A DNA stretch of 26,446 nucleotides from an uncultured Bacillota bacterium (GCA_958352855.1 CATWQE010000036.1:1-26446); one strand, 5' to 3'. Positions 1-8,798 are shown, counted from the first letter of the stretch. Program-made: numbers and translations. Notes: generated by a model from the letters alone, not told the origin.

Positions 1-196
1 CCACCTGAGACGGGTCCTCCCCATTAAACAATTCTGCCAGTTTCCGCCTGGTATCAAAGATCATTCTGGAAGCATCCAGAGAAGGTGCATGGGCCCCTCT
101 TCCTGCATTTCCCATGGATGTCAAGGCCCTGGTTACCGCCTCCACTACTTTCTCTGGTTTTTCCATGGTGGTGGCTGCATTATCAAAATAAATCAT
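1..196 (-). CDS. Class-V aminotransferase, cysteine desulfurase-like (N-terminus only)
   Basis: The reverse complement reads MIYFDNAATT followed by EKPEKVVEAV, then a NAGRGAHAPSLDAS stretch and an FDTRRKLAELFN helix. This is the typical start of fold-type I, PLP-dependent class-V aminotransferases of the cysteine desulfurase group (NifS/SufS/CsdA-like), which take sulfur from cysteine for Fe-S clusters or tRNA thiolation. Only about 65 residues are in the window; the PLP lysine and catalytic cysteine lie beyond the left edge, so the subfamily cannot be fixed. The ATG overlaps the TGA of the upstream sugar kinase (shared ATGA at 193-196), which implies translational coupling. Coupling a sugar kinase to a desulfurase has no obvious metabolic logic. 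Confidence 0.8.
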   Translation of the reverse strand, partial: MIYFDNAATTMEKPEKVVEAVTRALTSMGNAGRGAHAPSLDASRMIFDTRRKLAELFNGEDPSQV

Positions 197-1521
197 CTGA
201 AAATCCCCCTCTGGTTCACAGCCATTGCCCCTGCCATGGCTGCCCCAAGAGCCGCCTCCTCTGTGTGCTCTGCCAGATAAAACTCCATGGAAAACCTCTG
301 TTTCATAAGCTGCTGTAAACAGGAATTTCTGCGAATTCCATTCCCGGAACCAACAATCCGGGTTCTTGGACTTTTCAATCCCTTCTTCATTTCCACATAC
401 ATCTCATACAGTTCTTCTGTCATACCCTCCAGTGTTCCCAAAACAAAAGAAGCCGGAGTAAAATTATCAATTCCAATATTCTGAATACTGCCCCTTTTGT
501 CAGGATGTTCTCTGGTGCCGGAAAATCTGGTATCTATATGCAGACCTTCTTCTCCCTCTTTTCTTGTACGAAGCAGATGTTCCATCACTGCATAATGATT
601 CACCCCTGAAACGCCCAGGGCTTCTGCATACTGACGGAAAAAGCCTTCCAGTAAAGCATACGCTCTTCCTCCACACAGGGAAGAACCAACCAGAAGATAT
701 TTGTTTCCCAAATAAGGTCTTGCCTCAATTTCTCCGGCCTCATAAAAATCTTCGGAGCATACCGATACCTGTCCTCCGGTCCCCATATTCAGTAAAATAC
801 TATTTTCCGGATTTTTCACAGAACCTAAGAAGCTGGCCTGGTTATCTCCAATGGCTGTACAAACCGGAATTTCTTTATAGGTTCCCAGTATGGAAAGCTC
901 TCCTGTAACCCTTGGCAGCATAGCGTTTCCAACTCCCATTTGTTCCAGAATCTCCTCATAAAAACAACCATTTTGTACATCAAACAAACCAAAACCTGCT
1001 GCATTGCTGGCATGTACCAGAGCTTCCCTTTGTCCTGTAAGCGCCATACCCAGATAGTCCATAATAGTACAAAAGCTCACTGCCTCTCTTGGGATTTTCT
1101 GTGTCATAAACTGACACAAATGAGTAATCAGACCATAGCCTGTATAGGCCTTTTTCCCATAATCCTCCTGTAAAATCTGGCAAAGACTTTTCCCTCTAAG
1201 AAGCGGCTGATTCCCTCTTCCATCCTGCCAGGTATACAGCGGACTTACTGCTTTTCCCTGTGCATCCACATAAAGGATTCCATGCATCTGCCCGGTCAGT
1301 CCAATGGCTTTGATATCTGAATATTCCTTTAAAATATTCTCCAGAAGTGCGCTGGTTTTCTCAAGGATAGACTGTGGATTCTGCACCTTCTCCCAGACCC
1401 TTTCTGTCTTTAAAAAGCTCTGGTTCTCCACCGTATATGCCTGTATTACCTCCTGGTTTTTGCTGTCTGCCACCACTGCGCTGATGGTTGTTGTTCCTAT
1501 ATCAATTCCCAGTGTTTTCAT
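193..1521 (-). CDS. FGGY-family carbohydrate kinase (sedoheptulokinase-like)
   Basis: The 442-residue protein phosphorylates a sugar or polyol with ATP in the cytosol. It opens with MKTLGIDIGTTTISAVV, the phosphate-1 loop of the actin/hexokinase fold. It has GLTGQMHG and a TWQDGR motif near residue 120, GDNQASFLG, the LNMGTGGQ phosphate-2 loop, and a C-terminal VGSGNGIRRN adenosine motif followed by EEAALGAAMAG. GQMHG with TWQDGR resembles sedoheptulokinases more than xylulose or glycerol kinases, but the substrate is not proven. It is somewhat shorter than the usual ~500 residues. An upstream in-frame ATG at 1659 is less likely: the start at 1521 has AAGGGGAG just before it and begins exactly at the conserved fold. 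The divergent neighbour is a GH31 glycosidase, so the kinase may act on a released sugar. Confidence 0.85.
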   Translation of the reverse strand: MKTLGIDIGTTTISAVVADSKNQEVIQAYTVENQSFLKTERVWEKVQNPQSILEKTSALLENILKEYSDIKAIGLTGQMHGILYVDAQGKAVSPLYTWQDGRGNQPLLRGKSLCQILQEDYGKKAYTGYGLITHLCQFMTQKIPREAVSFCTIMDYLGMALTGQREALVHASNAAGFGLFDVQNGCFYEEILEQMGVGNAMLPRVTGELSILGTYKEIPVCTAIGDNQASFLGSVKNPENSILLNMGTGGQVSVCSEDFYEAGEIEARPYLGNKYLLVGSSLCGGRAYALLEGFFRQYAEALGVSGVNHYAVMEHLLRTRKEGEEGLHIDTRFSGTREHPDKRGSIQNIGIDNFTPASFVLGTLEGMTEELYEMYVEMKKGLKSPRTRIVGSGNGIRRNSCLQQLMKQRFSMEFYLAEHTEEAALGAAMAGAMAVNQRGIFR

Positions 1522-1669
1522 AAATTTCTCCCCTTTTCCTATACATCCTTTGACACCCATTTTATCATAAAACTTCATCCTCTGCCAGAAGGTCCTCATA
1601 GCTTGAAAAAAAGTCAAAATACTATAGTTTTTTCTAAGATTATTAGGAGAATTTTTCATTTTTTTATAC

Positions 1670-1708
1670 TATAATGACATCAGAAAAATCATGTAAGTAT
1701 TGAGGAGG
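1670..1708 (+). promoter_or_regulatory. Probable promoter and RBS of the GH31 gene
   Basis: A perfect TATAAT lies at 1670-1675 and a strong GAGGAGG ribosome site at 1702-1708, eight bases before the ATG at 1717. No good -35 box is visible at the standard spacing; the upstream stretch is a T-rich tract (about 1651-1665). That suggests dependence on an activator or on AT-rich contacts. The interval also serves the divergent kinase gene, for which I see no convincing promoter. Confidence 0.45.
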
Positions 1709-1716
1709 ATTGATTT

Positions 1717-4164
1717 ATGGGAATGAATGAATATAAACTGAAATCCCATCCCCTTTGCAGCCAGGCTGCTGTGGTACAGGGGGACGCCTATCGCATTACC
1801 GTTTTGACACCCGCCCTGCTGAGACTGGAATACCACCCTCAGGGAAAATTTGAGGATCGGGCTACACAGGCTGTCCTGAACAGAGATTTTCCTGTACCGG
1901 ATTTCCAGGTTCAGAAGAAAAACGGTGAGCTGATTCTATACACCGAAGAATTAGAATTGCATTACGATGAAAAGCCTTTTTCCCAGCATGGGCTTATGAT
2001 TAAGGCCACTGGAGGCGGAGGCTGGGGACGTACCTGGCGCTATAGCGAAGTACCCGATGACCTTCTGGGAACCGCCCGAACACTGGATATGTGCGACGGG
2101 GCAAAGGTTTTACAAGGGGGAGCTTACAGCGATACTCTGTCTCCTACCAAAGACTCTGTCATTGGAAAGGTTCCTATGGAACATGGGGTAATTTCCAGAA
2201 ATGGAATTTCCGTCATTGATGACAGCCATTCCATGGTTCTTACCGAAGATGGCTGGATTGAGCCAAGAGAGGAGGAAGTCATTGACCTGTATTTCTTTGG
2301 ATATGGACACCGGTATTTAGACTGCCTCAAAGATTTTTACCATCTCTGCGGCAAAACACCGCTTCTGCCAAGATACGCTCTTGGAAACTGGTGGAGCCGA
2401 TATCACCGCTATACAGAAGGTGAGTATAAGAAATTAGTGGAACGTTTTGAAAAAGAAGAACTGCCTTTTTCTGTTGCAGTCATTGATATGGACTGGCATC
2501 TGGTGGATGATGTGGAGCCCAGATACGGAAGTGGATGGACCGGCTATACCTGGAATAAAAAGTTCTTCCCAAATCCAAAGGAATTTATGAACTGGCTTCA
2601 TGAGCATCATATGAAGGTAACCTTAAACGTACACCCTGCAGACGGTATCCGGGCTTATGAAGAACTCTATCCCAGCGTGGCAGAAAAAATGGGCATAGAC
2701 CCCGAAAGCGGACAGGCTGTTTTGTTTGATCCTGCGGATCCTCATTTTATGGAAGTTTATCTAAAAGAACTGCATCACCCTCTGGAAGAGGAAGGTGTTG
2801 ATTTCTGGTGGCTGGACTGGCAGCAGGGCGGCATTACCAAAATCCCCGGTCTGGATCCTCTTTGGATGTTAAACCATTATCATTTTCTGGACAGCAGTTG
2901 GAAGGGAAACCGCCCTATGACCTTCTCCCGCTATGCTGGAGTAGGCAGTCATCGCTACCCCATTGGTTTTTCCGGCGATACGGTAATTTCCTGGGAGAGT
3001 CTGGACTTTCAGCCCTATTTCACCAGCACTGCCAGCAACATTGGCTATGGATGGTGGAGTCATGATATTGGCGGACATATGATGGGCGTGCGGGATGATG
3101 AACTGATGGCCCGCTGGGTACAATACGGAGTATTCTCACCCATTAACCGTCTCCACAGCACTGATAATCCCTTTAATGGAAAAGAGCCCTGGAAATTTGA
3201 CCGCACAACCAGCCATGTTATGGAAAAATATTTAAGGCTGCGCCACAGTCTGATTCCTTATCTTTACACCATGAACCGCAGAGCCAGCCGGGAAGGTCTG
3301 CCTCTGGTACAACCTATGTATTACCTGGAGCCGGAGCAGGGAGAAGCTTATGAAGTGAAAAACGAATATTATTTTGGCTCAGAGCTACTGGTATCTCCTA
3401 TTACAGAAAAACAGGATGCCACAGCCAGAGTGGGAAAAGCAAAAACCTGGCTGCCTAAAGGACTTTGGGTGGACTTTTTCACAGGTCTGGTTTATCATGG
3501 TGGACGTATGATGAACCTCTTTAGAAATGTGGAGCACATCCCGGTTCTCATGAAAGCCGGCGCTATTGTTCCTATGCAGAATATGGAAGCCTTCAGCAAC
3601 AGTGTGGCCAATCCCTCTGCCATGGAAGTCCATGTTTTCCCTGCTAAAAACAGTTCCTTTACCCTTTGGGAAGATGGCGGAGATACCCCGGAAGATATGG
3701 ATGCAAACTGGGCTTCTACAGAGCTTACCTTTACCAGCGAAATCACAACCCTGTTCCAGATTGGAAAAGCCAGTGGAAATGTGGCAGTTCTTCCAAAATC
3801 CAGGTCCTGGAAGCTGGTCTTTGCTGCAGTAAATCCCACTTCTGTAGTGGTAACTGCAGATCAGGCGCCTTTACAGGCAAAGGTTTCTTATGATAGAGCA
3901 ACTTCCAGGCTGACTGTAGAATTGCCTGAAACAGACATAGAAAAAGAAATTTCCCTCCTGTTCCCGGAAGGCCTGACCCTGGCAGAAAATAATCTGGCAG
4001 AGCGCTGTTATGAACTGTTAGAACCAGCTCAGATCGGCTATGACCTGAAGGCCAGAATCTATGGTCTGGTACAGGAGCAGGGAAGAAACGCCATTGCCAG
4101 CCTTGCTGCCCTTTCCTTAAATGACGCTTTGTTTGGAGCATTGTGTGAAATTTTAACTGCTTAA
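1717..4164 (+). CDS. Glycoside hydrolase family 31 (alpha-glucosidase/alpha-xylosidase type)
   Basis: The 815-residue retaining alpha-glycosidase has no signal peptide, so it probably acts in the cytosol on imported oligosaccharides. An N-terminal beta-sandwich (about 1-215) is followed by the (beta/alpha)8 barrel starting near PLLPRYALGNWWSRYHRYTE. The catalytic nucleophile is most likely D367 in FWWLDWQQGG and the acid/base D421 in GFSGDT, placed after SRYAGVGSHRYP; their spacing fits GH31. Barrel-end motifs include WWSHDIGGH and VQYGVFSPINRLHS. The C-terminal beta domains include a DUF5110-like SFTLWEDGGDTPEDM segment near residue 650. The WLDWQQ variant is not the classic alpha-glucosidase WxDMNE, so sugar specificity is open. 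The gene is monocistronic: it diverges from the kinase and ends at a hairpin shared with the convergent small gene. Confidence 0.92.
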   Translation: MGMNEYKLKSHPLCSQAAVVQGDAYRITVLTPALLRLEYHPQGKFEDRATQAVLNRDFPVPDFQVQKKNGELILYTEELELHYDEKPFSQHGLMIKATGGGGWGRTWRYSEVPDDLLGTARTLDMCDGAKVLQGGAYSDTLSPTKDSVIGKVPMEHGVISRNGISVIDDSHSMVLTEDGWIEPREEEVIDLYFFGYGHRYLDCLKDFYHLCGKTPLLPRYALGNWWSRYHRYTEGEYKKLVERFEKEELPFSVAVIDMDWHLVDDVEPRYGSGWTGYTWNKKFFPNPKEFMNWLHEHHMKVTLNVHPADGIRAYEELYPSVAEKMGIDPESGQAVLFDPADPHFMEVYLKELHHPLEEEGVDFWWLDWQQGGITKIPGLDPLWMLNHYHFLDSSWKGNRPMTFSRYAGVGSHRYPIGFSGDTVISWESLDFQPYFTSTASNIGYGWWSHDIGGHMMGVRDDELMARWVQYGVFSPINRLHSTDNPFNGKEPWKFDRTTSHVMEKYLRLRHSLIPYLYTMNRRASREGLPLVQPMYYLEPEQGEAYEVKNEYYFGSELLVSPITEKQDATARVGKAKTWLPKGLWVDFFTGLVYHGGRMMNLFRNVEHIPVLMKAGAIVPMQNMEAFSNSVANPSAMEVHVFPAKNSSFTLWEDGGDTPEDMDANWASTELTFTSEITTLFQIGKASGNVAVLPKSRSWKLVFAAVNPTSVVVTADQAPLQAKVSYDRATSRLTVELPETDIEKEISLLFPEGLTLAENNLAERCYELLEPAQIGYDLKARIYGLVQEQGRNAIASLAALSLNDALFGALCEILTA

Positions 4165-4191
4165 AAAAGAAAATTGTGCTTCATGTTCACA

Positions 4192-4236
4192 AAAGGGAAT
4201 GTTCTTTTGGTAAATTTCCAGAATAACATTCCCTTT
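4192..4236. terminator. Bidirectional terminator hairpin
   Basis: A perfect 12-bp inverted repeat, AAAGGGAATGTT (4192-4203) and AACATTCCCTTT (4225-4236), lies between two convergent genes ending at 4164 and 4246. On the plus strand it is followed by a CTTTCTTT tract. The position fits a shared terminator for the GH31 gene and the small minus-strand gene. Confidence 0.75.
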
Positions 4237-4245
4237 CTTTCGTCA

Positions 4246-4578
4246 CTATTCTTTCTGCAAATCCTTCCCGAAAGCTTTATCCGGCGCTTCTTTGCAAAAA
4301 TCTGAAATCCATCTGTTCTGAAGCTCTATCTGTTCCCTGTCAGAAACCTTTTTCCCTTGCTCCAGTTCCTCTTCCATCTTCTGGAATTCTTTCTCAAAGT
4401 TTCTGGCAAACCGGTTCCAGATTTCCAGAGCATAAGCTTCAAATCCCAAAAAGTCTGCAAGGTAAGTCAGTCGGTCAAAATCAGAAAATTCCATTTTTCT
4501 GCGTCCCAGCAGCAGTTCCCTGTCCTCTTCCTTACATAAGTATAAAAAGGCAAAACGCTCCCTGTCTTTTTCTTCCAT
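4246..4578 (-). CDS. Small charged helical protein, function unknown
   Basis: The 110-residue product is strongly charged and predicted helical, with a Glu/Lys-rich central stretch (FEKEFQKMEEELEQGKK) that could form a short coiled coil. It has no signal peptide, membrane segment or metal-binding motif, and I do not recognise the family. The start was set at 4578 because AAAGGAGG lies six bases upstream; an earlier in-frame ATG at 4599 would bury that ribosome site inside the gene. It has its own promoter (4611-4639) and ends at the shared terminator, so it is expressed as a single gene. Confidence 0.7.
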   Translation of the reverse strand: MEEKDRERFAFLYLCKEEDRELLLGRRKMEFSDFDRLTYLADFLGFEAYALEIWNRFARNFEKEFQKMEEELEQGKKVSDREQIELQNRWISDFCKEAPDKAFGKDLQKE

Positions 4579-4610
4579 ACGCTCCTCCTTTTGTCTCACT
4601 TTTACAACTG

Positions 4611-4639
4611 ATTTTATACTGATTCAAAAGGAAAAGCAA
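4611..4639 (-). promoter_or_regulatory. Sigma-70 promoter for the 110-aa gene
   Basis: Read on the minus strand, a TTGCTT -35 box (4639-4634) and a TAAAAT -10 box (4616-4611) are separated by 17 bases. The -10 lies 33 bases upstream of the start codon at 4578. Confidence 0.5.
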
Positions 4640-4666
4640 TAAAAAGTGCAGAAAATGAGACAATCC

Positions 4667-6271
4667 TTACTTCCCTTCTTGTCGCTGATAAATAATCTTG
4701 CCTTCTTTTATGGTTTCCAAAACCTGAACATCTTTTACTTCCTCCACCGGAATTTCCAGAGGATTCCGATCCAGAATTATCAGGTCTGCAAGGTATCCTT
4801 CTTTTATCCTTCCCTTACTGCTTTCTTCTCCGTACTGATATGCCCCATGAACAGTCATGGCCTTTAGCCCGTCATAAACGCTGATTTTTTCCTGTTCCTC
4901 CAACGAAACTCCTGCTTTTGTTTTGCGGTTTGTCGCACACCAGATGGTCTCAAATACATTTGGCATTAAAACAGGGCTGTCCTGATGAAACGTAAACGGA
5001 AGGTGAAGTCTTAAGGCTGTTCCCGCCGGAGAGATTCTTTTGGCGCGTGCCATGCCAAAATTCTGGATGTGAATATCACCCCAATAATATACATGCGCCA
5101 CAAAAAAGCTGGGCATCATAGACAGGTTTTTCATACGCTTTAGCTGTTCCTCCTGAACAAGCTGTGCATGAATCATAACCGGACGGTTTGTGGGATACTC
5201 TGGATGCTCTTCTGTCACTTTTTCAAAAACCCGCACATATTGTTCTGCCGCTGCATCTCCATTGCAGTGCGCCAGAAGCTGCTGTCCATCCTTTAATGCC
5301 TCTAAAACCATAGTTTCCAGCTTCTCATCGCTGTGTATAGGATAGCCACAATATCCATCCTCTGCCTGTTCATAAGCCTCCTTCATCCATGCAGTTCTTC
5401 CCTGAGGTGAACCATCCAGAAACACCTTATACCCTCCAATGCGGAAGTGATGGTTATATTCTCCCAGCCTGGGATGCTGTGTCAGCAAGGTTTTGCAATG
5501 CTCTAAATCCAGATAGCCCACCAGGTCTAAATACAGCTCCTGACGATTCCTTGCATACTCCAAAAGCCCAAGCAACTGCTCTGTCACCATACCCTCTTGT
5601 ATGGTAGTAATGCCATAAGATGCATAAATCTCCTGAGCCTGCTTAAAATTTTTCATCATCTCTTCTATTCCCGGCATGGGCATCTGATTTCTGCATGCAA
5701 CAAAAGCATTTTCTTCCAGATATCCGTTTAGTTCCCTGCTGCCCTCTATCCGTCCGTATCGTCCGCCCTCCGGGTCTTTCGTCTCTTCTGTCAGACCCTG
5801 GACTGCAAGGGCAAGAGAATTGCATACGCCCATATGAGAAGAAGCATGTACCACCACAATGGGATGCTCTTTTGAAATCTCATCCAGCACATTTTTATTG
5901 GGATGGCATTTCTCCTGAAGAAAATTGTGGTCATAATTCGTTCCCACCACCCATTGTCCTTTTGGAATATTTCTTTTCTGAATAAACGCCTTCATAGCGG
6001 TTACAATATCCTGAAAATTCCCTGCCTTAGACAAATCGCACTGAGACAATGCGGATGCCAGTCCGGAGAAATGGCTGTGACCGTCAATAAAGCCCGGAAG
6101 CATGGTTTTCCCCTGCAAATCCACTAAAACCGTATCCTCTTTTTTACAGGAAAGTATTTCCTCCTGTGTTCCACATTTTACAATTTTTCCCTTTTCTGTA
6201 AGCACAGCCTCTGCCTTTGGACAAGACTCATCCATGGTGAGAATCGTGCCATTTATAAATGCATAATTCAT
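4667..6271 (-). CDS. YtcJ-type amidohydrolase (Amidohydro_3 family)
   Basis: The 534-residue metal-dependent hydrolase of the amidohydrolase superfamily is cytosolic, with no signal peptide. The N-terminal composite beta-sandwich contains NGTILTMD and an LPGFIDGHSHFSG motif whose HSH (65-67) provides the first metal ligands. Later ligands sit in LLAHCNGDAA, VMIHAQLV and FHQDSPVLMP (the aspartate), and the C-terminus has KGRIKEGYLADLIILDRNPLE, typical of this family. These enzymes hydrolyse amide or related bonds in varied substrates, so the reaction is not known. The start at 6271 has AGAGG upstream; an in-frame ATG at 6307 would overlap the preceding VOC gene and lacks a good ribosome site. 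It lies 28 bases after the VOC gene and is probably co-transcribed with it. Confidence 0.88.
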   Translation of the reverse strand: MNYAFINGTILTMDESCPKAEAVLTEKGKIVKCGTQEEILSCKKEDTVLVDLQGKTMLPGFIDGHSHFSGLASALSQCDLSKAGNFQDIVTAMKAFIQKRNIPKGQWVVGTNYDHNFLQEKCHPNKNVLDEISKEHPIVVVHASSHMGVCNSLALAVQGLTEETKDPEGGRYGRIEGSRELNGYLEENAFVACRNQMPMPGIEEMMKNFKQAQEIYASYGITTIQEGMVTEQLLGLLEYARNRQELYLDLVGYLDLEHCKTLLTQHPRLGEYNHHFRIGGYKVFLDGSPQGRTAWMKEAYEQAEDGYCGYPIHSDEKLETMVLEALKDGQQLLAHCNGDAAAEQYVRVFEKVTEEHPEYPTNRPVMIHAQLVQEEQLKRMKNLSMMPSFFVAHVYYWGDIHIQNFGMARAKRISPAGTALRLHLPFTFHQDSPVLMPNVFETIWCATNRKTKAGVSLEEQEKISVYDGLKAMTVHGAYQYGEESSKGRIKEGYLADLIILDRNPLEIPVEEVKDVQVLETIKEGKIIYQRQEGK

Positions 6272-6299
6272 GTGTCTAAACCTCTTTTCCTGATATTTT

Positions 6300-6686
6300 T
6301 TATTCATGCAGCTCTAATGGTAGCCCATCCGGGTCATGGAAAAAGGTCATCTTTTTTCCGGTAAAGAAATCTATCCGAATCGGTTCTGTCTCAATTCCCA
6401 GTGCGTTTAATTCCTTTACGGTCTCTTCCACTGATTTCACATGAAAAGCTAAATGTCTGAGACCATAGGCTTCGGGATAGCTGGGTCTTTTGGGACAGTC
6501 CTTTCTGATAAACAATTCTAATTCCATGTCCCCTAACTGCAGATCAATTTTATAGTCTTCGCGATCTTCCCTGTAATGTTCCCGAATCACCTGAAATCCC
6601 AGAAGATCCACGTAAAAATGTTTTGATATTTCATAATCACTGCCAATGATAGCAATATGATGTACTCTGTTTAATTCCATAAGCAT
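6300..6686 (-). CDS. VOC-family (glyoxalase/bleomycin-resistance fold) protein, YaeR/GloA2-like
   Basis: The 128-residue single VOC-fold protein has paired beta-alpha-beta-beta-beta modules. The sequence strongly resembles the YaeR/GloA2 subgroup: VHHIAIIGSDYEISKHFY at the start, RPSYPEAYGLRHLAFHV in the middle and FFHDPDGLPLELHE at the end. Candidate metal ligands are His in the first strand, Glu in the ELELF strand, His in LRHLAF and the C-terminal Glu of PLELHE. The substrate is unknown; relatives are annotated as lactoylglutathione-lyase-like. The start could be 6686 or 6680: AAAGGA lies just upstream of both, and spacing slightly favours 6680. A weak -10 (TAGAAT) lies about 40 bases upstream. 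It is the first gene of a two-gene unit with the amidohydrolase. Confidence 0.85.
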   Translation of the reverse strand: MLMELNRVHHIAIIGSDYEISKHFYVDLLGFQVIREHYREDREDYKIDLQLGDMELELFIRKDCPKRPSYPEAYGLRHLAFHVKSVEETVKELNALGIETEPIRIDFFTGKKMTFFHDPDGLPLELHE

Positions 6687-6772
6687 GTATCCTTTCTGTG
6701 TTCATTTTTTCACTTCTTGTTAGTTCCTATTCTATCCTATTATTGATGTTTTGCATATCTTTAAATTTAAAA

Positions 6773-6825
6773 AACTGCCCCGGAAAAGCGTATTTCTATT
6801 TCCTACTGCTTTTTCCGGAACAGTT
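6773..6825 (-). terminator. Intrinsic terminator after the TOPRIM gene
   Basis: The arms are AACTG plus CCGGAAAAGC (6773-6777, 6780-6789) and GCTTTTTCCGG plus CAGTT (6808-6818, 6821-6825), with one bulge. Read on the minus strand, the hairpin is followed by TTTTTTAAATTT. It closes the ATPase-TOPRIM unit and insulates the VOC gene downstream. Confidence 0.7.
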
Positions 6826-6867
6826 CTGTAAAATTTTATTGCCAATCTTCACATAATGGATTTTCTA

Positions 6868-7608
6868 TTAATTAGAAAGTTTTTCAAGTTCTTTAAAATC
6901 GTTTTGTATCTTCAAGTAATTTTCCCACTCTACATTTTTCAATATATGCTGTCTTTCAAGAAACTGTTCTGCAGATGTTCTGATAGAAAAGTATACGTCA
7001 AATTCAGCTTTTGTAATATACCTCCGTTTAGTCAGATATCTCTTTTCTTCGTCCACATTACTAACAAATTCTTTACTTTTTTGTATGATTTTTGCGTCAT
7101 ACTCCTCTTTTTGTGAAATACAGCTAAGCAAAAATGTTTCCATAGCCCCTGTTGTCTCAAACGGAATTACAAGCAGAAGTATATGAAGAATACGCTCTTT
7201 CCCATGTCCGTTTTTATAACTACATTGAATCCATTTATTATTACAAATGTCTTCTACTGGAAGAACCTGCTTATCCTGCAAAATCTTTTCTATACCTGTT
7301 ATATACACTGACTCTGTTGATTCTTCATCTCTGTCTGTGATTATAACAACCTTATCATATTCTTCTCCTTCAGCAGCAAGTGAATTAAATTCCATGATAT
7401 AGTCCAGTCCCGGTAAAATACCACTGGAACCACCACAGCCTCCAATACTCAATTTGTCCATTCCTTTTGACAAGGTACGAATAGGTTTTATTCTTTTCCC
7501 TTTTGGGCTCTCACCGGTTTTTCCATCTTGCCACTTATACACCTTTTTCATAAAATATTGCAACAGAACAAAGTCCGTAGAGCCTTCACACAAAATAATA
7601 CTTTTCAT
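6868..7608 (-). CDS. TOPRIM-domain protein, partner of an OLD-like ATPase
   Basis: The 246-residue protein opens with MKSIILCEGSTDFVLLQYF, carrying the TOPRIM glutamate (E8), and has VVIITDRDEE near residue 90 with the DxD pair that binds metal. TOPRIM folds act in topoisomerases, primases, RNase M5 and OLD-type nucleases. The length and small size resemble the stand-alone TOPRIM partners (DUF3226/DUF4435/RloB-like) of AAA/ABC-type ATPases. The remaining ~140 residues are helical and charged and I do not recognise them. The gene starts one base after the stop of the ATPase gene, so it is almost certainly translationally coupled and functions with it. By analogy with PARIS (AriA/AriB) and other OLD-class systems it may be the nuclease or effector; this is inference. 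Confidence 0.75.
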   Translation of the reverse strand: MKSIILCEGSTDFVLLQYFMKKVYKWQDGKTGESPKGKRIKPIRTLSKGMDKLSIGGCGGSSGILPGLDYIMEFNSLAAEGEEYDKVVIITDRDEESTESVYITGIEKILQDKQVLPVEDICNNKWIQCSYKNGHGKERILHILLLVIPFETTGAMETFLLSCISQKEEYDAKIIQKSKEFVSNVDEEKRYLTKRRYITKAEFDVYFSIRTSAEQFLERQHILKNVEWENYLKIQNDFKELEKLSN

Positions 7609-7609
7609 C

Positions 7610-8695
7610 CTATCGCAGCTCCAATCTCATTTCATCTTGCACTTCAATCGCCTTCTCTGCTGTTAATCTTCTTACAGACGAACCGCTTTCATCTTTATAA
7701 ATTGTATATACAGCAATATCATTTTTTATATCTGGTGCACACTTTAAAATTTTCTCAATAGCTTCTTTACTATGTGAAGTCATAAACACCTGGACATTAA
7801 GCTTCTTACAGGTCTCTAATATCCACCTAAACACTTTATCCATTGCTGAGGTGTGAATTGCAGTCTCAAACTCATCTAATAATAAAATTCCATTTTCCGC
7901 TTTTATAACTGCACTCATAAGCAAGATTGCTTTTTTCATACCATCACCATACATATTTAACGGTAATGCTTTTTTTTGTGATTTAGATAAAATCTTATAT
8001 ATGCCTCTTCTTCTCCCATCATCATTACTATAGTTAATGCTTAAAATATTCTCATCAAATTCTTTTAAAACACCTAGCATTTCTTCATATAAATCAGGAA
8101 TATTAAGAACATCTCCTAAAAATAGCATTCCCTCTGTATGACGAAAAGGAGAAATGTATACAATATTTTTTTTCGGCTTCATTCCATCACGTGAATAAAA
8201 ACGTGATTGCTCTTCATAAATAGAATCTTGCGCCACGCATTTATCATCAATTTCGATTTTCATCTCTAACTTAGAGACTATTTGCGACAAATCCTCTGAC
8301 ATTTCCTCATTCTTTACAAAACCCATGATGTCATAATACTGCGATTCTGTTAATTCCTCTTCTACTTCTTGCGCAGATAGTAAAACTTTTGTCGTATTAC
8401 CTTCCATTGTCATCGTATATTCAATTTCTTTATTCATGGAATTCACATCAAATAAATCATAACATCCCTCATAATATGAAATCCCATCAAATAGTATTCT
8501 CCCACCACCTCTTCTAATTAAAGAACGCCAGGTCATAAAGCTTTCGGGTGCTGCAAAGCTCTCTATAATTTCTAAAATACTTGTTTTTCCGCAATTATTG
8601 TTTCCCGTCAACACATTAATTTGTGCTAAATCATCTAATCTTAGTGAATGAATACCTCGAAATGTTTTTATATCTATATTGGAAATCAAATTCAT
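7610..8695 (-). CDS. OLD/AAA_21-type ATPase (SMC/ABC-like), likely defence sensor
   Basis: The 361-residue ABC/SMC-like ATPase starts MNLISNIDIKTFRGIHSLRL, the typical N-terminus of AAA_15/AAA_21/OLD ATPases. The Walker A is GNNNCGKTSI (near residues 27-36). A signature-like YGDGMKK motif leads into Walker B NGILLLDEFETAIHTSAM, and an H-switch follows in VFMTSHSKEAIE. It has no fused TOPRIM domain; that activity is encoded by the next gene. The start at 8695 follows TAGGAGGT; an upstream in-frame ATG at 8743 has no such site. Two-gene ATPase plus TOPRIM sets are known from phage-defence systems. Composition is more AT-rich than the glycosidase and beta-helix genes on either side, consistent with horizontal gain. 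Confidence 0.82.
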   Translation of the reverse strand: MNLISNIDIKTFRGIHSLRLDDLAQINVLTGNNNCGKTSILEIIESFAAPESFMTWRSLIRRGGGRILFDGISYYEGCYDLFDVNSMNKEIEYTMTMEGNTTKVLLSAQEVEEELTESQYYDIMGFVKNEEMSEDLSQIVSKLEMKIEIDDKCVAQDSIYEEQSRFYSRDGMKPKKNIVYISPFRHTEGMLFLGDVLNIPDLYEEMLGVLKEFDENILSINYSNDDGRRRGIYKILSKSQKKALPLNMYGDGMKKAILLMSAVIKAENGILLLDEFETAIHTSAMDKVFRWILETCKKLNVQVFMTSHSKEAIEKILKCAPDIKNDIAVYTIYKDESGSSVRRLTAEKAIEVQDEMRLELR

Positions 8696-8733
8696 TTCTA
8701 ACCTCCTATAGCTGTTTGGATACATACCGTTAC

Positions 8734-8739
8734 AGTATA
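8734..8739 (-). promoter_or_regulatory. Possible -10 box of the ATPase-TOPRIM unit
   Basis: TATACT on the minus strand lies 38 bases upstream of the ATPase start codon in an AT-rich stretch. No clear -35 box is at 17 bases, so the promoter is weak or regulated, or the call is wrong. Confidence 0.35.
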
Positions 8740-8798
8740 TCATATTTTCTATCTAAATAACACAATCCAAACATAAAAACTTTTATTCTAACAAACAC

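Noticed and set aside
2869..3839. Minus-strand open frames (84-114 codons) opposite the GH31 gene
   Set aside because: They are shadows of the GH31 reading frame, without ribosome sites or domains.
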